From Blumeriella jaapii (lineage: Eukaryota; Ascomycota; Leotiomycetes; Helotiales; Drepanopezizaceae): a stretch of DNA of 64,000 nt. The position numbers and the translations under genes were made by a program. Under the pieces are notes generated by a model, which ran no database searches, was not told the DNA's origin, and worked only from the letters and a program-made list of their open reading frames with translations. Below are positions 47,619-60,205 of this stretch, piece by piece; the first letter of the stretch is position 1, and the number at the start of each line of letters is the position of its first letter. The DNA is taken from positions 62,001-126,000 of the forward strand of contig VWND01000064.1 of assembly GCA_009599575.1 (NCBI GenBank), read 5' to 3'.

Positions 47619-48589
47619 ATGGAGGCCCTACTCTCGATGTCCTTCGACAACCTGTCCTCCTACGACCAGCTCAAGATCCGCAAAGGACTCCGCCAAGTCG
47701 AAGGGCTCCTCGCGCAGATCTGCCTCTCCTCCCCCTCCTCGTTGTCGTCGGCGTCGCCCTCTGCCTCCGAGAAGCGTCGTAGCGTGATCGACCCAGGCAA
47801 AGAACCACCGCCGCGAAAAGCGCTGGGCGAGCTGGGCGCCGATCCTGCCTTCAGAGAGTTCTTCAAGCTGCAGGATGGCTTCGAGTGGAATGTGGCCATG
47901 CGCTTGGTGAACTGCCTGGACCGCCTGTTGGGCAAGAGCCACGATGGGCAGAACGACTTGTTGATCATTCAGACCTTGGATCTGATCCAGGGGAGTTTGC
48001 TGCTGCATCCGCCCAGTAGGTCGTTGTTCTCGAGGGAACTGTATATGAACGTGCGTATAACCTCGGGGGTTTTGATGGATTTCTTCGCGTTTGCCGCGAC
48101 CCGGCTGGCCGTTTGCTGACACGGATACAGCATCTTCTCGACCTCCTTGAGCCCATCAACTGCCCAGCAATCCAGTCCGCCACCATCATCACGCTCGCCT
48201 GCGCCCTCATCGAGACGCCCCAGAACACGCGCACATTCGAGAACCTGGATGGCCTTCTTACCATCACCTCGCTCTTCAAGTCCCGCGAGACGACCCGCGA
48301 TGTCAAGCTCAAGCTCGTCGAGTTCCTCTACTTCTACCTCATGCCCGAGACGCCGTCCATCCCGTCCGCCAACGGCACGGCGTCCGTCCCGGCCATGCTG
48401 CAGCGCAGTCCGAGTAAGCTGGCCGGGGCCTTCAATGGTCGGGAGAGCAGGAAGCGAGCGGACAGCGACAACCTCATCACGCGGACCACCGAAGAGAAGC
48501 AGCATCTGTTGGGGAACTATCTGAGCAGCGTCGATGATCTGGTGGCCGACTTGAGAGAGAGCACGCCGTTCGGCGGTGCGCTGTCGTAG
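47619..48589 (+). CDS. cdc14: Cdc14-family septation initiation network protein (Sid1 partner)
   Basis: Two exons, 47619-48050 and 48131-48589, 296 residues; the 80-bp intron has a GTGCGT donor and a CTGAC branch site. Family blocks include MSFDNLSSYDQLKIRKGLRQ, AFREFFKLQDGFEWN, LIIQTLDLIQGSLLLHPPSR, LLDLLEPINCPAIQSAT and TRDVKLKLVEFLYFYLMPET. The S. pombe protein of this name (not the Cdc14 phosphatase) binds the kinase Sid1 in the SIN, which triggers septum formation at the spindle pole body. Here it would act in septation. The C-terminal third (about 225-296) is serine-rich and less conserved. Intact. Confidence 0.93.
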
Positions 48590-49966
48590 AAGAACCTTTC
48601 TTTTGTACATTGTCCTGTTTTGGGAGTTGGCGTTGGAAAGATGGAGGATGAGGGCGTTGGTCGCATCTGTATCTGCAAGCATGGTGCCTGGAAATTTGTT
48701 CGTGTAGTTATTCGTGGTGTTGGTTCGGTGGTTTCCTACTAGCTCTCGGGACTAAATCTTGCTTAGACAGGCGTATCAAGGCAATCCGACTGGATGGTGG
48801 CTTATTCCTGGTGATCTGCTGTACTCGAAATGCTTGATTGAGATAACGTTTGAGTGATCGGATCTGCAGGTACATACACCACTCCTGCCCCGGCTTCTGG
48901 GCGTGGACGAGGTTTGAATTTCGGTCAACGGGCCCGACGCCGTCATCAGCCCGATATCATCCAAAGCTGTTGTGGCTTCACATTTCTCGTCTATCGAAGC
49001 CGACAAAGGATGCCGAACACCACAAGCTGCTCGGTACCTTGTCAAAAGCCCAGCGGGGGGTAAGCTATATTATAACAGAACACAAATTACACTAAGAATT
49101 CTCTTGCCTTGCACGAGTTAAGTATACCAAAGATGTGTGTAGATCACATCTAGTTTCTAGCGTTTGACAGAGAACGGCGGTGCAAACCATCTGCTGTCAG
49201 ACGGCGATTGCGAAGCACGATGTCTGCGTAGCGGCAGTTGAGTCTGGGAAGACAATCTTGAATCCTGATCACATACATCTCCGCTCCGAAGCCAAAGGCG
49301 TAGCGTCCCAAAGGCTTGCGCCCTGGTCAGTGATGTTTGGCTGTTGCCAGGCAAGATCGGACAAGACTGTAAATCACCATCATACGGAGTGGTAAGTTAC
49401 TTCACAAACCCGTCATCATCGTCCAGGTATATTCTGTTGTCCCGGGACGTTCTAAGTCAACCTACGCGGCGATACATTGATTCTTTTCTTCCGTCGAATT
49501 AGCGTGATTCGCCAGGAATGCAACCTCTGTTCAACCTGCGTCACTGGATCTTTCAGTTCATATATTGGACAGTGAGTTTACTTCAACGATACTGGTTAAG
49601 ACTTAGACAGGCTGGTTGAGGCCTCTGATGGAAGCTATTGATGCATTAAGGATTGTTTCTAGGAGTTCATTGCTACCCCTCTCATGATTAGCAGGGCTCA
49701 CTTCTATCGAACACTACGAGTCGTGCTTCTCCTGTCAAGCGCAGCAGGTAGAGTATAAACACTGCCCCTCCAATACCATCCTTGAAAACCCTGTCCATAC
49801 TCCTCAACCTCCTGCGCTCCAGCCCTCGCACCAGCCCACTTCCAAACAGCATCCAGTACTTTGATGAGGATCCCGGCTATCAACTTCCAGATCTCCGTAG
49901 TCCAGCCTCCCTTCGGGGGCGGAAGTCCGAAAGACACCGTCTTTTTCTTCTGCTGCTTCGTCACTG
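48590..49966. other. Intergenic region, cdc14 to MFS gene
   Basis: 1.4 kb between two convergent stop codons. I see no gene, RNA gene or repeat that I can support; the short open frames overlap each other on both strands and lack codon structure. Confidence 0.5.
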
Positions 49967-52900
49967 CTATTCTTCGATGACCTTCCTCGCCGTACTCGTT
50001 CCTTTCCTGGCGCTTCCCCGGCCACTGGCTCCACGAGACAGAGCTGGCCGGCCGCCTCCGTTTCCCGAATCGCCACGGTTTAGCATCTCTCGATGGCCCC
50101 CGAGGTCGCCTTGTTCGGGACCGTCACTACGGCTCCGCCTACTGCCTCGAGAACTATGGCGACTCAAACTTCTGCGGACGTGATTGACGACTTCCATCTC
50201 CTTCTCGTGGATCTTTTGCTTCAAGTCATTTATCGCCGCTTGGTTCGGATGCTTGGCTTCGAGACTCATCTCGTCGACCAGCTTGTTTTTGATCCGGATC
50301 TCACTGAAGCGAGACATGCTGCCAAGTTCGAGGAGACACATACGACGCGTAGTGTGGTGAGGATTACCTATGATGATAGGACGCCAAGGCTCTTCTTCCT
50401 CGATGCCTTCTTCTCTCCGGATGGCTGAAACCCGGCGCGCATTGTGATACCGCTCCATCTCGTCTTTACGAGAGTCTGGGATGATCTGGACATTTTTGAA
50501 GCGAATCAACGTCCCAATCAGCAAAATTGAAAGTACAAATAGCACTCCCGCCATGATACCTGTCGCTGCCTGCTGTCCAAGGTGGCGAGTAAGAGCACCG
50601 CCAATACCAGAAGCAGCTGCCGCGACGAGATACCCAAAGCCTTGCGTGATAGCAAAAGCAGAAGCCACGCGCGGGAAGGACGAGTAATTAGTCCGCTTCA
50701 TGCCATTCGCAGTTTTACTGCGACCAGTCATCCCAGGCTGAAGATCGGAGGTATCAAACGTTTCCATGAGGATGCCGTGACACTCCGCCATTGCGAGGTT
50801 AGACAAAAAGCCGATCAAAGCAGCAAACAGTATAGGAACGATGAATGGAATGGGTGGCCCACCAGAGGATATCGTGTATCCTATGCCAGCTAATGGGAGG
50901 ACCAGCATAAAGATCGAGCGTCTGACCATGTGGGAGGTCCAGGAAATTTTTTTCTTGAAAGTGCCATCATCACTGACAGGAGCTATTTGACGGGCCCGGC
51001 TGAAAATCGATGCCTTCTGGAAAGGAATGGCAACCAAAGCACCTACTGGTATTGCCAGGACACTGGCACCAACTGCCGGCGATTTGAACTTGTAGTCCTT
51101 GGACATCAAGGCTCCTAAAATCTATCAACCATTAGCAGCTTCTCCCCGGTGAGGCCAGTCAGTCATACCAAAGTAATGAGGACTTGTTGTCCGTAGATCC
51201 AGGCAACATACACAGCCATGATAAGGAAGCCTGGCTGTCGCAACATCTTCAAGGTTAACTGGACTCCCCAATGAAATTCTTCGCCCCACCATTTGGGACC
51301 AGACTGAACCATATGCATCTTGACCTCACCACGAGCCAATCTACGAGACACATCTGGACCATTGACAACCTCGGCCACGGATCTTCTGAATGCGGAGCGT
51401 CTGACTTCGGGGCACAAGACATTCAACAGCATTACAAAGGCGATGATGCATATGCTGACATAGAAGCCCCAAGCTGGATTCAGGGTGTTGATGATCATGG
51501 CTCCAATCAAGAAGCCGATGCCAATAGAACCAAGAGCAGACCATGTCCAGAGACCGAGCCAGATTCCCATGCCCCCTCCGTGACGCCGGACGTCAAATTC
51601 GTCGACATGCTCCTGATGTGGGTTTGTGCTCTGCAACGATGCCCCGAAAAGATCGGTTAACATCTGTTTAAAATTCATGTTTGCAAAGCCGAGACAGAAT
51701 CCCATCAAGGCTCGAGACATGATGAGCCCGACCCTCCACGTCGACACATACGGAGATCTGAATTGGCCGACTGCAAGAGCCTGGGGGAATAGTAAAGGCA
51801 TGGCGAGTGACATTGCTCCCATAATGTATGGCTTACGACCGTGAAGCAGTGGCAGCGGCCAGAAAAAAAACGTCGGAATGGCTAAACCGATGAAGAAAAA
51901 TACGTTCCCGAGAACAGTATAGTGGTGGAAGTCAACAATCATGTACTGGATGGCCGGTGTTTCTCCTGCATAAATACCAACCAGAAGTCCAATCAATGCT
52001 GTACTGATACAAGCAACGGTTGCGACGAACCGTTTCCGACCAGGGGACCAGTCTCTAGCAATCGTTTTCTTCTTGTGAGACTTGGCCAAACTAAATCCTT
52101 TGAGGTGGTGTTCTTTCAAGCTGACGTGTCGTTTCCCCCCGAGAGAGAAGTGGTTCCTCCTGCTGCTGCTCCCTCCTCCCTTATCGGTTTGAGGAAGGTT
52201 TGGGTTCGGAATGTCACGCAACTCAATTGCATCGTGCCCCCCTCTACTCTGACTTTTCTTTCCAGCTCCTCCACGGTGACGAACACCATATCCGACTTCG
52301 AAGTCGAGCACCTCACTATGAGTCACCTGGGATCCATCTAGACTCTGCGAGTAGTATCTTCTATTTGGATCTATCATTTGTGGCTCGGGCGCTATCGTCG
52401 GACGCGCGGAATCTGGGCGAGAGCAAGGCTCGATCTTGGTTTGGTCAACATCTTGCCAGTTGTAAGTTTTTCCAGTCTGGCCAGTCTGGGCCGTTTGAGC
52501 CGTTTGGCCGGATACAAATTTGGATCTCTCCTGTACCTGTTCAGCTCGCTTCCTCAGATTTAAGGAGCTAGCCCGTGGTGCAATCGGAGGATGCCGCTTT
52601 TGAAGTATGTAGTCACGTACCTCTTGCTTTCCTGGGACGTCCTTCGAAGCGAGCTTCGCACGAATAGCTCGATGGTCTTCCTCGGAATGCTCCCTGACGC
52701 AGACAGGAACGAAACCAGTGCCCCGGCGAGGGGTCATCTGGGGCAGGGGCACTACACTGCGTCGGGGCGAATGATCGTCGGCAACATCGAGAACGGTGTC
52801 GTTTGAGTCTATACCTGTGGCACTTGTAACTGTTGCTCTTTGTGGGCTAAGTCGTCTGGGAGATTTGGCGGAGCTCTTTCGGGTCCCGGCACTAGGACCC

Positions 52901-55900
52901 ACATTGAACGGCTCAAGTGTTCTGAATTCTGGCTTGCTTTCAATCTCGTTTAGATACTGATTTTCGGGCTCCAAGATCGGAAAGGTAGCAGCAGTCATTC
53001 GTCTTGAGCTTGTGGGAATGGCTGGGCCGCTATTGCGATTTGATCTTGGCGGGTTCGGGGCCTTACTCATCTTCGTGATGTCGACATTGGTTTCCGTGCG
53101 CATTGATCGAGGATCTGCTGCCCGAATCTGGTCAAGGGAGTCATGGCGGTTGATACCAGGGTGTGCTTCGGCAGCAACAGAGGCACGCGACTCTGGGTAG
53201 GAAGCAGGTGGGTATGGGGTTGAAACTCGTCCAGTTGGTGGCCATCCAGAACTGTGTTTTGACGGCACTTTCTTTTCAGAAACCGTGATACTTCGCATTT
53301 GGGTTGGTCTATGAGTCTCGTAGTCCTCTTCATAACTGCTGCTTCCTGAGTAATCCCGTAAGCTCTCGTGAATGCTCAGGTCGCTGGAGTCAGAGTCGGA
53401 GCAGCGGGTGCTCCTTCTTGACCGGATTGGATTACTCTTCAGATGAGATGCCAGAGCATCAACAGCACCCGGTAGGCCTTTTTGGGTGTTTTGCAAAACA
53501 TGAATGGATTGTTGAAGATCAGCTTGCAGATTTGTGGCGTCAGGAGTGTCGGTAGCTACCCGTGCAATCAACAGAGCTTCGTTCATAAGGTTCTCCAAGT
53601 CCTTGATAGTGCGATTAAAAGTCTCCGAGATATCAGTACGCTTGTCCTGTCTGATTTTGGCCCCATTCGGCTTGACAATGTCTGTCTGGGCATACACTGG
53701 CTCCGAGGATTTGCCCAAGTACAGCTCGGTAGCAGGCTTGACTGGGGCAGTCTGAGATCGAAGTGGCCCGGCAAAGGATTTCCGGTTATTCCTCGAACTT
53801 GGCGGCATTGCCGTGAACCGAGTTTCGTACGGGCCATTGGTTGATAGCAAATCCTTGAGCCAGTGAACGGTATTGCTTCGGCCGGGTTTTTCTTCTGGAA
53901 CATTATGGTTGAAAGAACTGATACTGATTTGCCGCTCTACACCATGATCCTCGATGTCCTTTTCTCTGTTTGCGGACGCAGCACTTCTAAGCGATGCGAC
54001 AGAGGAGATCGACCGGAGCCCCTGGCTTCTTCTCTTCACAAGACGCTCATATGATCGCTTACGAGATCCAGTGAGCGAGCCCTGGACAGAGACTTTGGCA
54101 AATGAATTTGTAGCCTTGGTCTTAGGACTCAGAACTCGATCTTTAGAAGAATGACGGGTGGGAATCGCTGTATATCCGGCAGGTGGCCCTCTCTTCCATC
54201 CATAGGCTTTGGATAGCTTCCAAGGTTCCTTAGAATCATCCAAGAGAGGTTTATCCTCCGCATCAAGAGCTATGGTTTCCAATTCATTGGGCGACATAGG
54301 CCGCGGGGACAGTGACTGACTGTGGGGAGCACTTCCAGAATAGCGTCCTGGACTGCCGCCCGTAGCAAGCCCTCTGACTTGGTGCTTCTCAATATTCTGT
54401 ACAGGCTGTCCTTGTCCACGTTCGTTTTCTTGGTCTCGCGAATGAGTAGATCCAGGGTCCGAACTTGCCACTGGGGAGCCTCCCACACGCGGCGCTTGAC
54501 CTTCTGTTCCTTGATTGAAGCCCTTGCTTGGGAGAGTTGTGTCACCGCTGACTGGATTTCTTTGTCCGGCGCCTGAATACACAACGGTAGCCTCCGAGTT
54601 CTGAACAGATGAATCTATAACGTTTCTTGCTGATGCTCGCTGAATGTACTCGTCTGCTCTGTTGGAAGCTCGGGTTAGGGAATCAGATACAAGTTGTCTG
54701 TATTCGTTGGAAGATTTGTCCATTCCTGGCGGTATCACGATGTCTTGTACTGCGTTTCGGACGGCTATCTGGACTGCATTTTGGACGGCCTCTTTCACGG
54801 CGGGAACAAATCCCCAGTACGCCGCGTTGGAAGAATCAAAAGGAGGTTGTATTCGATCGAACCGAGCAGCACTCGAGTATTGAAGTGGAATGATATTCTG
54901 AGGTGGTGGCGAAGCTCCAACATCCCCCGAGGCCGTTTGAACCGACTTTGACATCCTATCGCATGCTATTTCAGCACCAGGTACGGAGCTTACGAAGGCC
55001 TCGTCATGCGCTCCCGCGGAAGTAGTAACAGCCGGGTCTTTCGAAGTTGGAGATTCTTCACGGTCAACGAAGGCATGTGATTTAGGCGAAGCGATAGCTT
55101 TGGAGGTGTTTATGGAAGAGTCCGCTTGCTTCAAGAAAGATGGTAAAGCATCCTCGGTTACGGACTTATCAAGATTGTGGGATGTAATAGAGCCTTCTAC
55201 TGGGGGCGCATCAACAAGAGTCTCGAGTTCGATTGGCTGTAATATCTGGTCCTGTGCTTCTTGATTCTGGCCTCTGGCGCTGTCTACCGGGTAGTTTGCT
55301 TTTGGGAGGTTGGCAAGATGACCAGCGATCGGGTATCGAGCCGTATCTTGAGGACCTTGGGGCATAGAGTGACCAGGTTCAGACACGTTATAATCCTCCT
55401 TCCTATCAAGAATCTCCGACGTCTCTTGTTCTGGAAGACTTTCCAGTTCAACATTTGATCCGGAATATGTGGCACTTGAAAGTCCTGGAGCGAGCTTTTC
55501 TCTCCTCTTTTCGTCCAATGATTCAGCCGCATCGAAATACTCGGTTCCTCTTTGAACTTCTTTGCCCTTTGCGTCAGACTCGGCGTACCGGAGTACCTCT
55601 TGGTATGCGGGTTGGCTGGGCATCACTTGTTCCGAGAGACTCGAGATTGCAGAGAGAAGTGGAGGAATAGGTAAGCCCGTGTCGACTGGGGAGGCATCGT
55701 CAACCGTGGCTTTCAAGAGCGCATGTCGAATCACCGAAGTTCTTGATGCTCCGGAGAGAAGGGAAGGATTGTAAGGCTTCGACTTCAGAGAGGCGTTGTT
55801 GGATCTTAACGAAGCATCTGATTTCTTCTCCCGCACGGAGACACTAGCCTGAACGTCTGGCTCGGACTTGACGTGTTCTTGGTCAGTGTGCTTTGGGCTC

Positions 55901-57439
55901 ACGGGCACGTCAGATTGCTTGCGACCGACAGTGGCTGTATCCAAAGGTTTGGGACTGAAGGAAACTTTGGACATTGAAGCTCCGACCTCTCCGCTTTGCC
56001 CCTGGTCACTGGACGGAACTGGCTTGCGAGGTATGGAAGTTCTAGACGGTCTTGATTTCGGAGCCTCGGTTTTAAGTTCCTGCTCGATAACAGGTTGTGC
56101 GGCGAACGCAGAACCAGCCGTCTGATCTCGGTTGGAATTGAACAGCCCAGGGTCTTTTGTTGTTTTTGTACCACTTCTGGTCAAGGTTTTATCATCCTGA
56201 GCCGTCATCTCAGCGAGCTTGGTGCGCAGTGTCTGCGAAGCACGTTTTGCTTTGTATCCTGGTAGACTGAAATTCGTAGCAACTGTTGTCGAGAAGGCAT
56301 TTGGTGATTGTTCTTTAGCTGCAAGCTCTAACGACTGCAAAGCCAGAGGAAATGCGTCCATAGTAGAGCCTGACGTGACGCTGCTGATGGGCGAAAGAGC
56401 CCTGTCAGTAGGTGATCTCAGCGCTTTTCGATTGCGACCTGATCCTCTCGCTGAAGCCCTGCGCATCTCTGTTATCCCTGGACCTCCTGACCCACTAGCT
56501 TCAGGTGATGCCTGTTCATCTGTATTGGGTCGTGTGCTATCGTGGCCATCTCCCGCGACGATTAAAGGCGTGCTCCTTTTCGCAGATTTGAGGTTTTTGA
56601 TAGTGATACCCAGCCTCGTTAACCCGTCCGGTATTGACCTGAAGTCCTCCTCAATCCGTCTGTCTTGAGAAGCACTTCTGACAGATACAGAATTGGACCG
56701 GCGACGGTGCTTGGAGCAGTTTTTGAGGCCAGGCTCGCAGCCACCCATAAAGCAAGCCAAGTCCGAAGCTTCGATTTCTAGGCCTTGTCCTGGGAGCTTG
56801 GCGTGCTTGACGAGATATTTGGACGGTTGTGGGTCTAGGGGGTCGCAAGGTGGGCAACACTCCAGCTCTTGCTCGTGTATTTGGGCATCGTCACCAGATA
56901 GAAGTGGGCTTATCTCGATGCAAGACTGGATTCCCTCCAATTTGGGCTTTCTTGTCCTGCAAAACCAATCTTGGGAAGCGGAACTTGGTCTTGGGCGCGG
57001 GGGAAAAGTCTGAATCCACGGGAGCCTTCAGGTCCTTCGCAGAGCTGGATGTCCGCAAGATGGGTTCCAGAAGTGACGACCTGCGAGGTTCCATGTCGGC
57101 AGCAATGAGGCGCTCCGTCGGAGCACTCTTGATATCTGGAACGCTCAGTCGCCCGGTCAACTGACGTGCCAACTTCGCAACACTCTTTGCCGACTTGAAA
57201 TCAAAGCCGGTAGCAAGATCGCAGGCGTCGCTGTAGCGCAGGTGCGGCTCGTCAGAGGGGTTTGGAGTTCGTGGAGGGCAGTGTTCGTTTCGTGACAACA
57301 GAAGTGATCGGACGCGGGAGGCAATAGCTTCGTCCGCTCGAGAACAGCTTGGGTAATCAAGACCAGTGCTGTGTTCCGTGGAGGCTCGTCGGCGTAGCGA
57401 GGGATTTACCTCGACCGCCCCATAGATGTGGCTACTCAT
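49967..57439 (-). CDS. MFS transporter with about 1,600-residue N-terminal extension
   Basis: Main exon to 51169, then a 47-bp intron (51122-51168, CTAAT branch site), then 51121-49967. A likely N-terminal exon starts at 57439 (MSSHIYGAVEV) in another frame. It must join the main frame between about 57030 and 56840, but I could not choose the splice sites, so the total is about 2,400 residues. The extension is serine/proline-rich and apparently disordered, with a cysteine-rich patch (ECCPPCDP, CFMGGCEPGLKNC). The MFS core starts near RKRFVATVACISTALIGLLVGIYAGETP and has about 12 membrane segments split by a loop, with a charged cytosolic tail. The substrate cannot be told from sequence. Long N-terminal extensions occur in some fungal polyamine- and drug-type MFS proteins. 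Convergent with cdc14, divergent from G-alpha. Confidence 0.8.
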
Positions 57440-57980
57440 GAGAAAGAGGGCAAGAAAGAGAGAAGGTAAAATAGGAGAATCCAGCAAACGGTGTCCAGCG
57501 AGGGAATGATATTTGCTGGAGACGTAGCCGTAACGGCCGAAGAAAACGAGCGTGGTTCTGAGGAGAGTAGAGATGTCGAGGTGAGGATAGAGAGTGTAGG
57601 AAATCAGCGCTCTGAAAACAGACTGGAGAGATGTGAGCACGACTTGAGTCCTCATGAATAGAAAGGACTCTCTCGTCGCCATAGACAGCGTCTTCGAGGA
57701 AAGCACGACCAAGATCACTGGACATTGGGCTGAAGTGCCTCTCAGGTCCTCAGGACTCGTCGTCTTGATACTTGCGCACACATGAAGAAACTTGAGGGCA
57801 TTCGAGACCGGTCGGTCGACTTCTCGAAGCTGAGATTCGTCAAAGCCCGAACACACGAATCGATGGAAGTTGTCACGACACTAGTCACCTTCTTCTCATG
57901 CTGGGAACAAGGACATGCCCGAGGGCTGTTTCTCATATCAGCATCTGCATCAGGTTCCGATGACCGTGAAGACACCAGAG

Positions 57981-58020
57981 TATTGTCTGCATTTTGTCTG
58001 CATTTTGTCTGCATTTTGTC
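57981..58020. repeat. 11-bp tandem repeat (ATTTTGTCTGC)n
   Basis: Three to four consecutive copies. Confidence 0.85.
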
Positions 58021-58283
58021 AACATGATGCCCATCACCTTCCTTCTCGCTACGTTGGAGTGGTGGCCCAGGTCTGCGTTGGACTCAGACAGTGGATCTCG
58101 ATACTCCACCTTTGCGTTCCGTTCGAATTGCGCTCGCATCACCCGACCGTCGACATGAGACGAAAGATAAGGAGCAGACGCCTTGGCTGCCCATAGCTAC
58201 CTAGATGCTCAGTTATCGTGCGAGTACTTATCGTACGAGTACCGAGCGTATCACTTCGTCCCTTTGCGATGCTCTGTCAGGTA

Positions 58284-58305
58284 AGGTACAGTACTGTACT
58301 GTACG
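58284..58305. repeat. TACAGTACTGTA palindrome copy
   Basis: GGTACAGTACTGTACTGTAC. One of at least eight copies in the last 6 kb of the window. Confidence 0.8.
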
Positions 58306-59005
58306 TATGGACCTTACGAAGTTACTCGTGCCCCACGCACAACATTCTGCCACGAATGTGCAAAAAGTATGTTATGTTTTGAAACATGTCTCGGGTAACG
58401 AGCGTCGTTCTACCGCTGAGCCTGAGACGGATTGAAAATGCGTGTTGCCGAGACCATTCCTCCATCGTCTAGCCGTCCATCGTGGTCTTAGACAGCACAG
58501 CATGGTGGGCTCCCCGTGGTGATAGGGATCCGCGCACCCCGACAAAGTTACCGTACCTCGATGAGCCGCACATGTGCACGCAAAGATCGTGCAGTCATTT
58601 TCAACCCAAATTAGAATTCCGAGGGGAATGAAGCTATACGATAGCCCATCGTTGATTGAAGTGCTTGTTGGGGGGCGTGCGGATGATGATCACCACCAGG
58701 AGCTGAAGTGAGACCTTGAAGACGGAGGGGTCTGCGCCATCGACGGGAAAAGAAGAGAGCCACACTTGCAGAAGTTGGCCTCGAGACTGGTTGGTGAATG
58801 TCGGCAATCTCCCTCCTGCAGACTGCCCAAGACTCCAAGTGAGAAATGGGGCGCCAACTAGGATTGGATATGGGTCCATGTACTCTGCACTCCGTACGGG
58901 AAAGACTTTCCGCTGCAGAGTGGAGTCGCGCAGTCAAAGCATGCTTCTTCAAGAGGTGATGTGAGAGGTGTAACTATCGCATGTGAGGTGAGAGGGGTCC
59001 ACCGC

Positions 59006-59026
59006 GGGGGGGGGGGGGGGGGGGGG
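59006..59026. repeat. Poly-G run (21 bases)
   Basis: Uninterrupted G homopolymer; its exact length may be uncertain in the assembly. Confidence 0.85.
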
Positions 59027-59067
59027 TCTTGCCTTGCCTTGTCTTGTCTTGTCGTCTGTGATACTGA

Positions 59068-59156
59068 ACAGTAGTACTGTACAGTGTCTCCGTAGTGTAC
59101 TGTCTGTACATTCATTACATACAGTATCTCCGTACTATTGTACAGTACTGTACAGA
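59068..59156. repeat. Pair of TACAGTAC palindrome copies
   Basis: AGTAGTACTGTACAGTG at about 59070 and TTGTACAGTACTGTACAG at about 59138, separated by further CATACAGTA-like pieces. Confidence 0.75.
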
Positions 59157-59269
59157 CGTTGTCACTGCGAAGAACAAGTCGAAGTCGTCCTTGGGTGGGA
59201 AGTAAAATGTGTGCTATCGGGCAGCGCTAATGCTAGCGTTCCCCGTGACTCGGAGTCCGTGCATGCACG

Positions 59270-59336
59270 TTCGACGTCGACGTCGACGTCGCTATCGGTA
59301 TCGGTCTCGGTCTGGGTATTGGCATCGGTATCGGTT
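59270..59336. repeat. Hexamer repeat region (GTCGAC then TCGGTA/TCGGTC)
   Basis: Successive GACGTC/GTCGAC units followed by imperfect ATCGGT units. Reads as alternating short peptides in several frames; not a gene. Confidence 0.75.
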
Positions 59337-59840
59337 GCCCGCCAGGCCCGCATTCCTTCCTACACACATACACTGCACTGCACGAGTACATCATGCCTTG
59401 AGAGAATGTTGTGCGGCTTATTTAGATGTACTATGGTAGAGTATGTCAAGTCGATGGGATTTGATACGTATCCCCGGTCCTTTCATCCCGACTACCTAAT
59501 CCAACAAGAAATATATTGTCCGTGTCAGGGGACGGATATAGCCGATGCCGCACAGCAGAGACCCCGCGGTGTCTGTTTTTAGTACCTCAAGTCAGGACTT
59601 ACTAAGGTACTTACTTACAGGACCTTCGCCCGCAACCTCACCTCGCTTTCTCCAAAACACCACCACTCCTCGTTGCGCGTCCATCTCGCTCTCTCTTCTC
59701 CGCTCGTCTCTTCTCCTTTCTTCGCGCCTCTGCTCTCCTCTTTCCTTGCTGTCACTCGTTCAACCCTCAGATCTTCGTCTGGCTTTCGCATTCCTCTCCC
59801 TTCGGCCCTACGCCGTGCCACCTCCAAAGCTCCACAGCTT

Positions 59841-59890
59841 CAACCCTCCAACCCTCCAGCCCTCCAACCCTCCAACCCTCCAACCCTCCT
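59841..59890. repeat. 8-bp tandem repeat (CAACCCTC)n
   Basis: About six copies of CCCTCCAA within the C/T-rich region upstream of the G-alpha gene. Confidence 0.85.
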
Positions 59891-60205
59891 CGAAACTCAA
59901 CACCCCCCACCCTCCCTCCACCTCTGCACCCTCATCCCCGTCGCCCAGCCCAAGACCAGCATCGACCAGGCCAGGCCCGCAGCCTCGGCGGCCGCCTTGA
60001 TACTTGATCTCCTCTCTCCACGGGCGGGTCGGACCCTGGCCCCGGCGTGGCAGCCATTCAAAAAGTTTCTGCAACGTCAGTGCACTGCTGCTCAGTGCTA
60101 ACGGACAAAACGCCATCTACAGGCCATCCCTCCCGTTCTCCGTCGCGGCGCAAATGAACAGCGACCTGCGAACTCGGTCTCCTCGCACAATATCATCAGT
60201 TCAGC

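Larger units (their letters stand above)
57440..60205. other. Long intergenic region between MFS and G-alpha genes
   Basis: 2.8 kb between divergent genes with no gene I can support. It holds several simple repeats (listed separately), three TACAGTAC palindromes and, from about 59600 to 59900, a C/T-rich stretch that is probably leader or promoter of the G-alpha gene. Open frames here read low-complexity peptides and are not convincing. Confidence 0.5.

Noticed and set aside
57782..58027. Possible small gene between MFS and G-alpha
   Set aside because: Partly antisense to the start region of the MFS transcript and runs into an 11-bp tandem repeat; no codon structure.
59545..60000. 151-codon plus-strand open frame before G-alpha
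   Set aside because: Reads serine/proline from a C/T-rich and CCCTCCAA-repeat stretch; more likely leader or promoter of the G-alpha gene.
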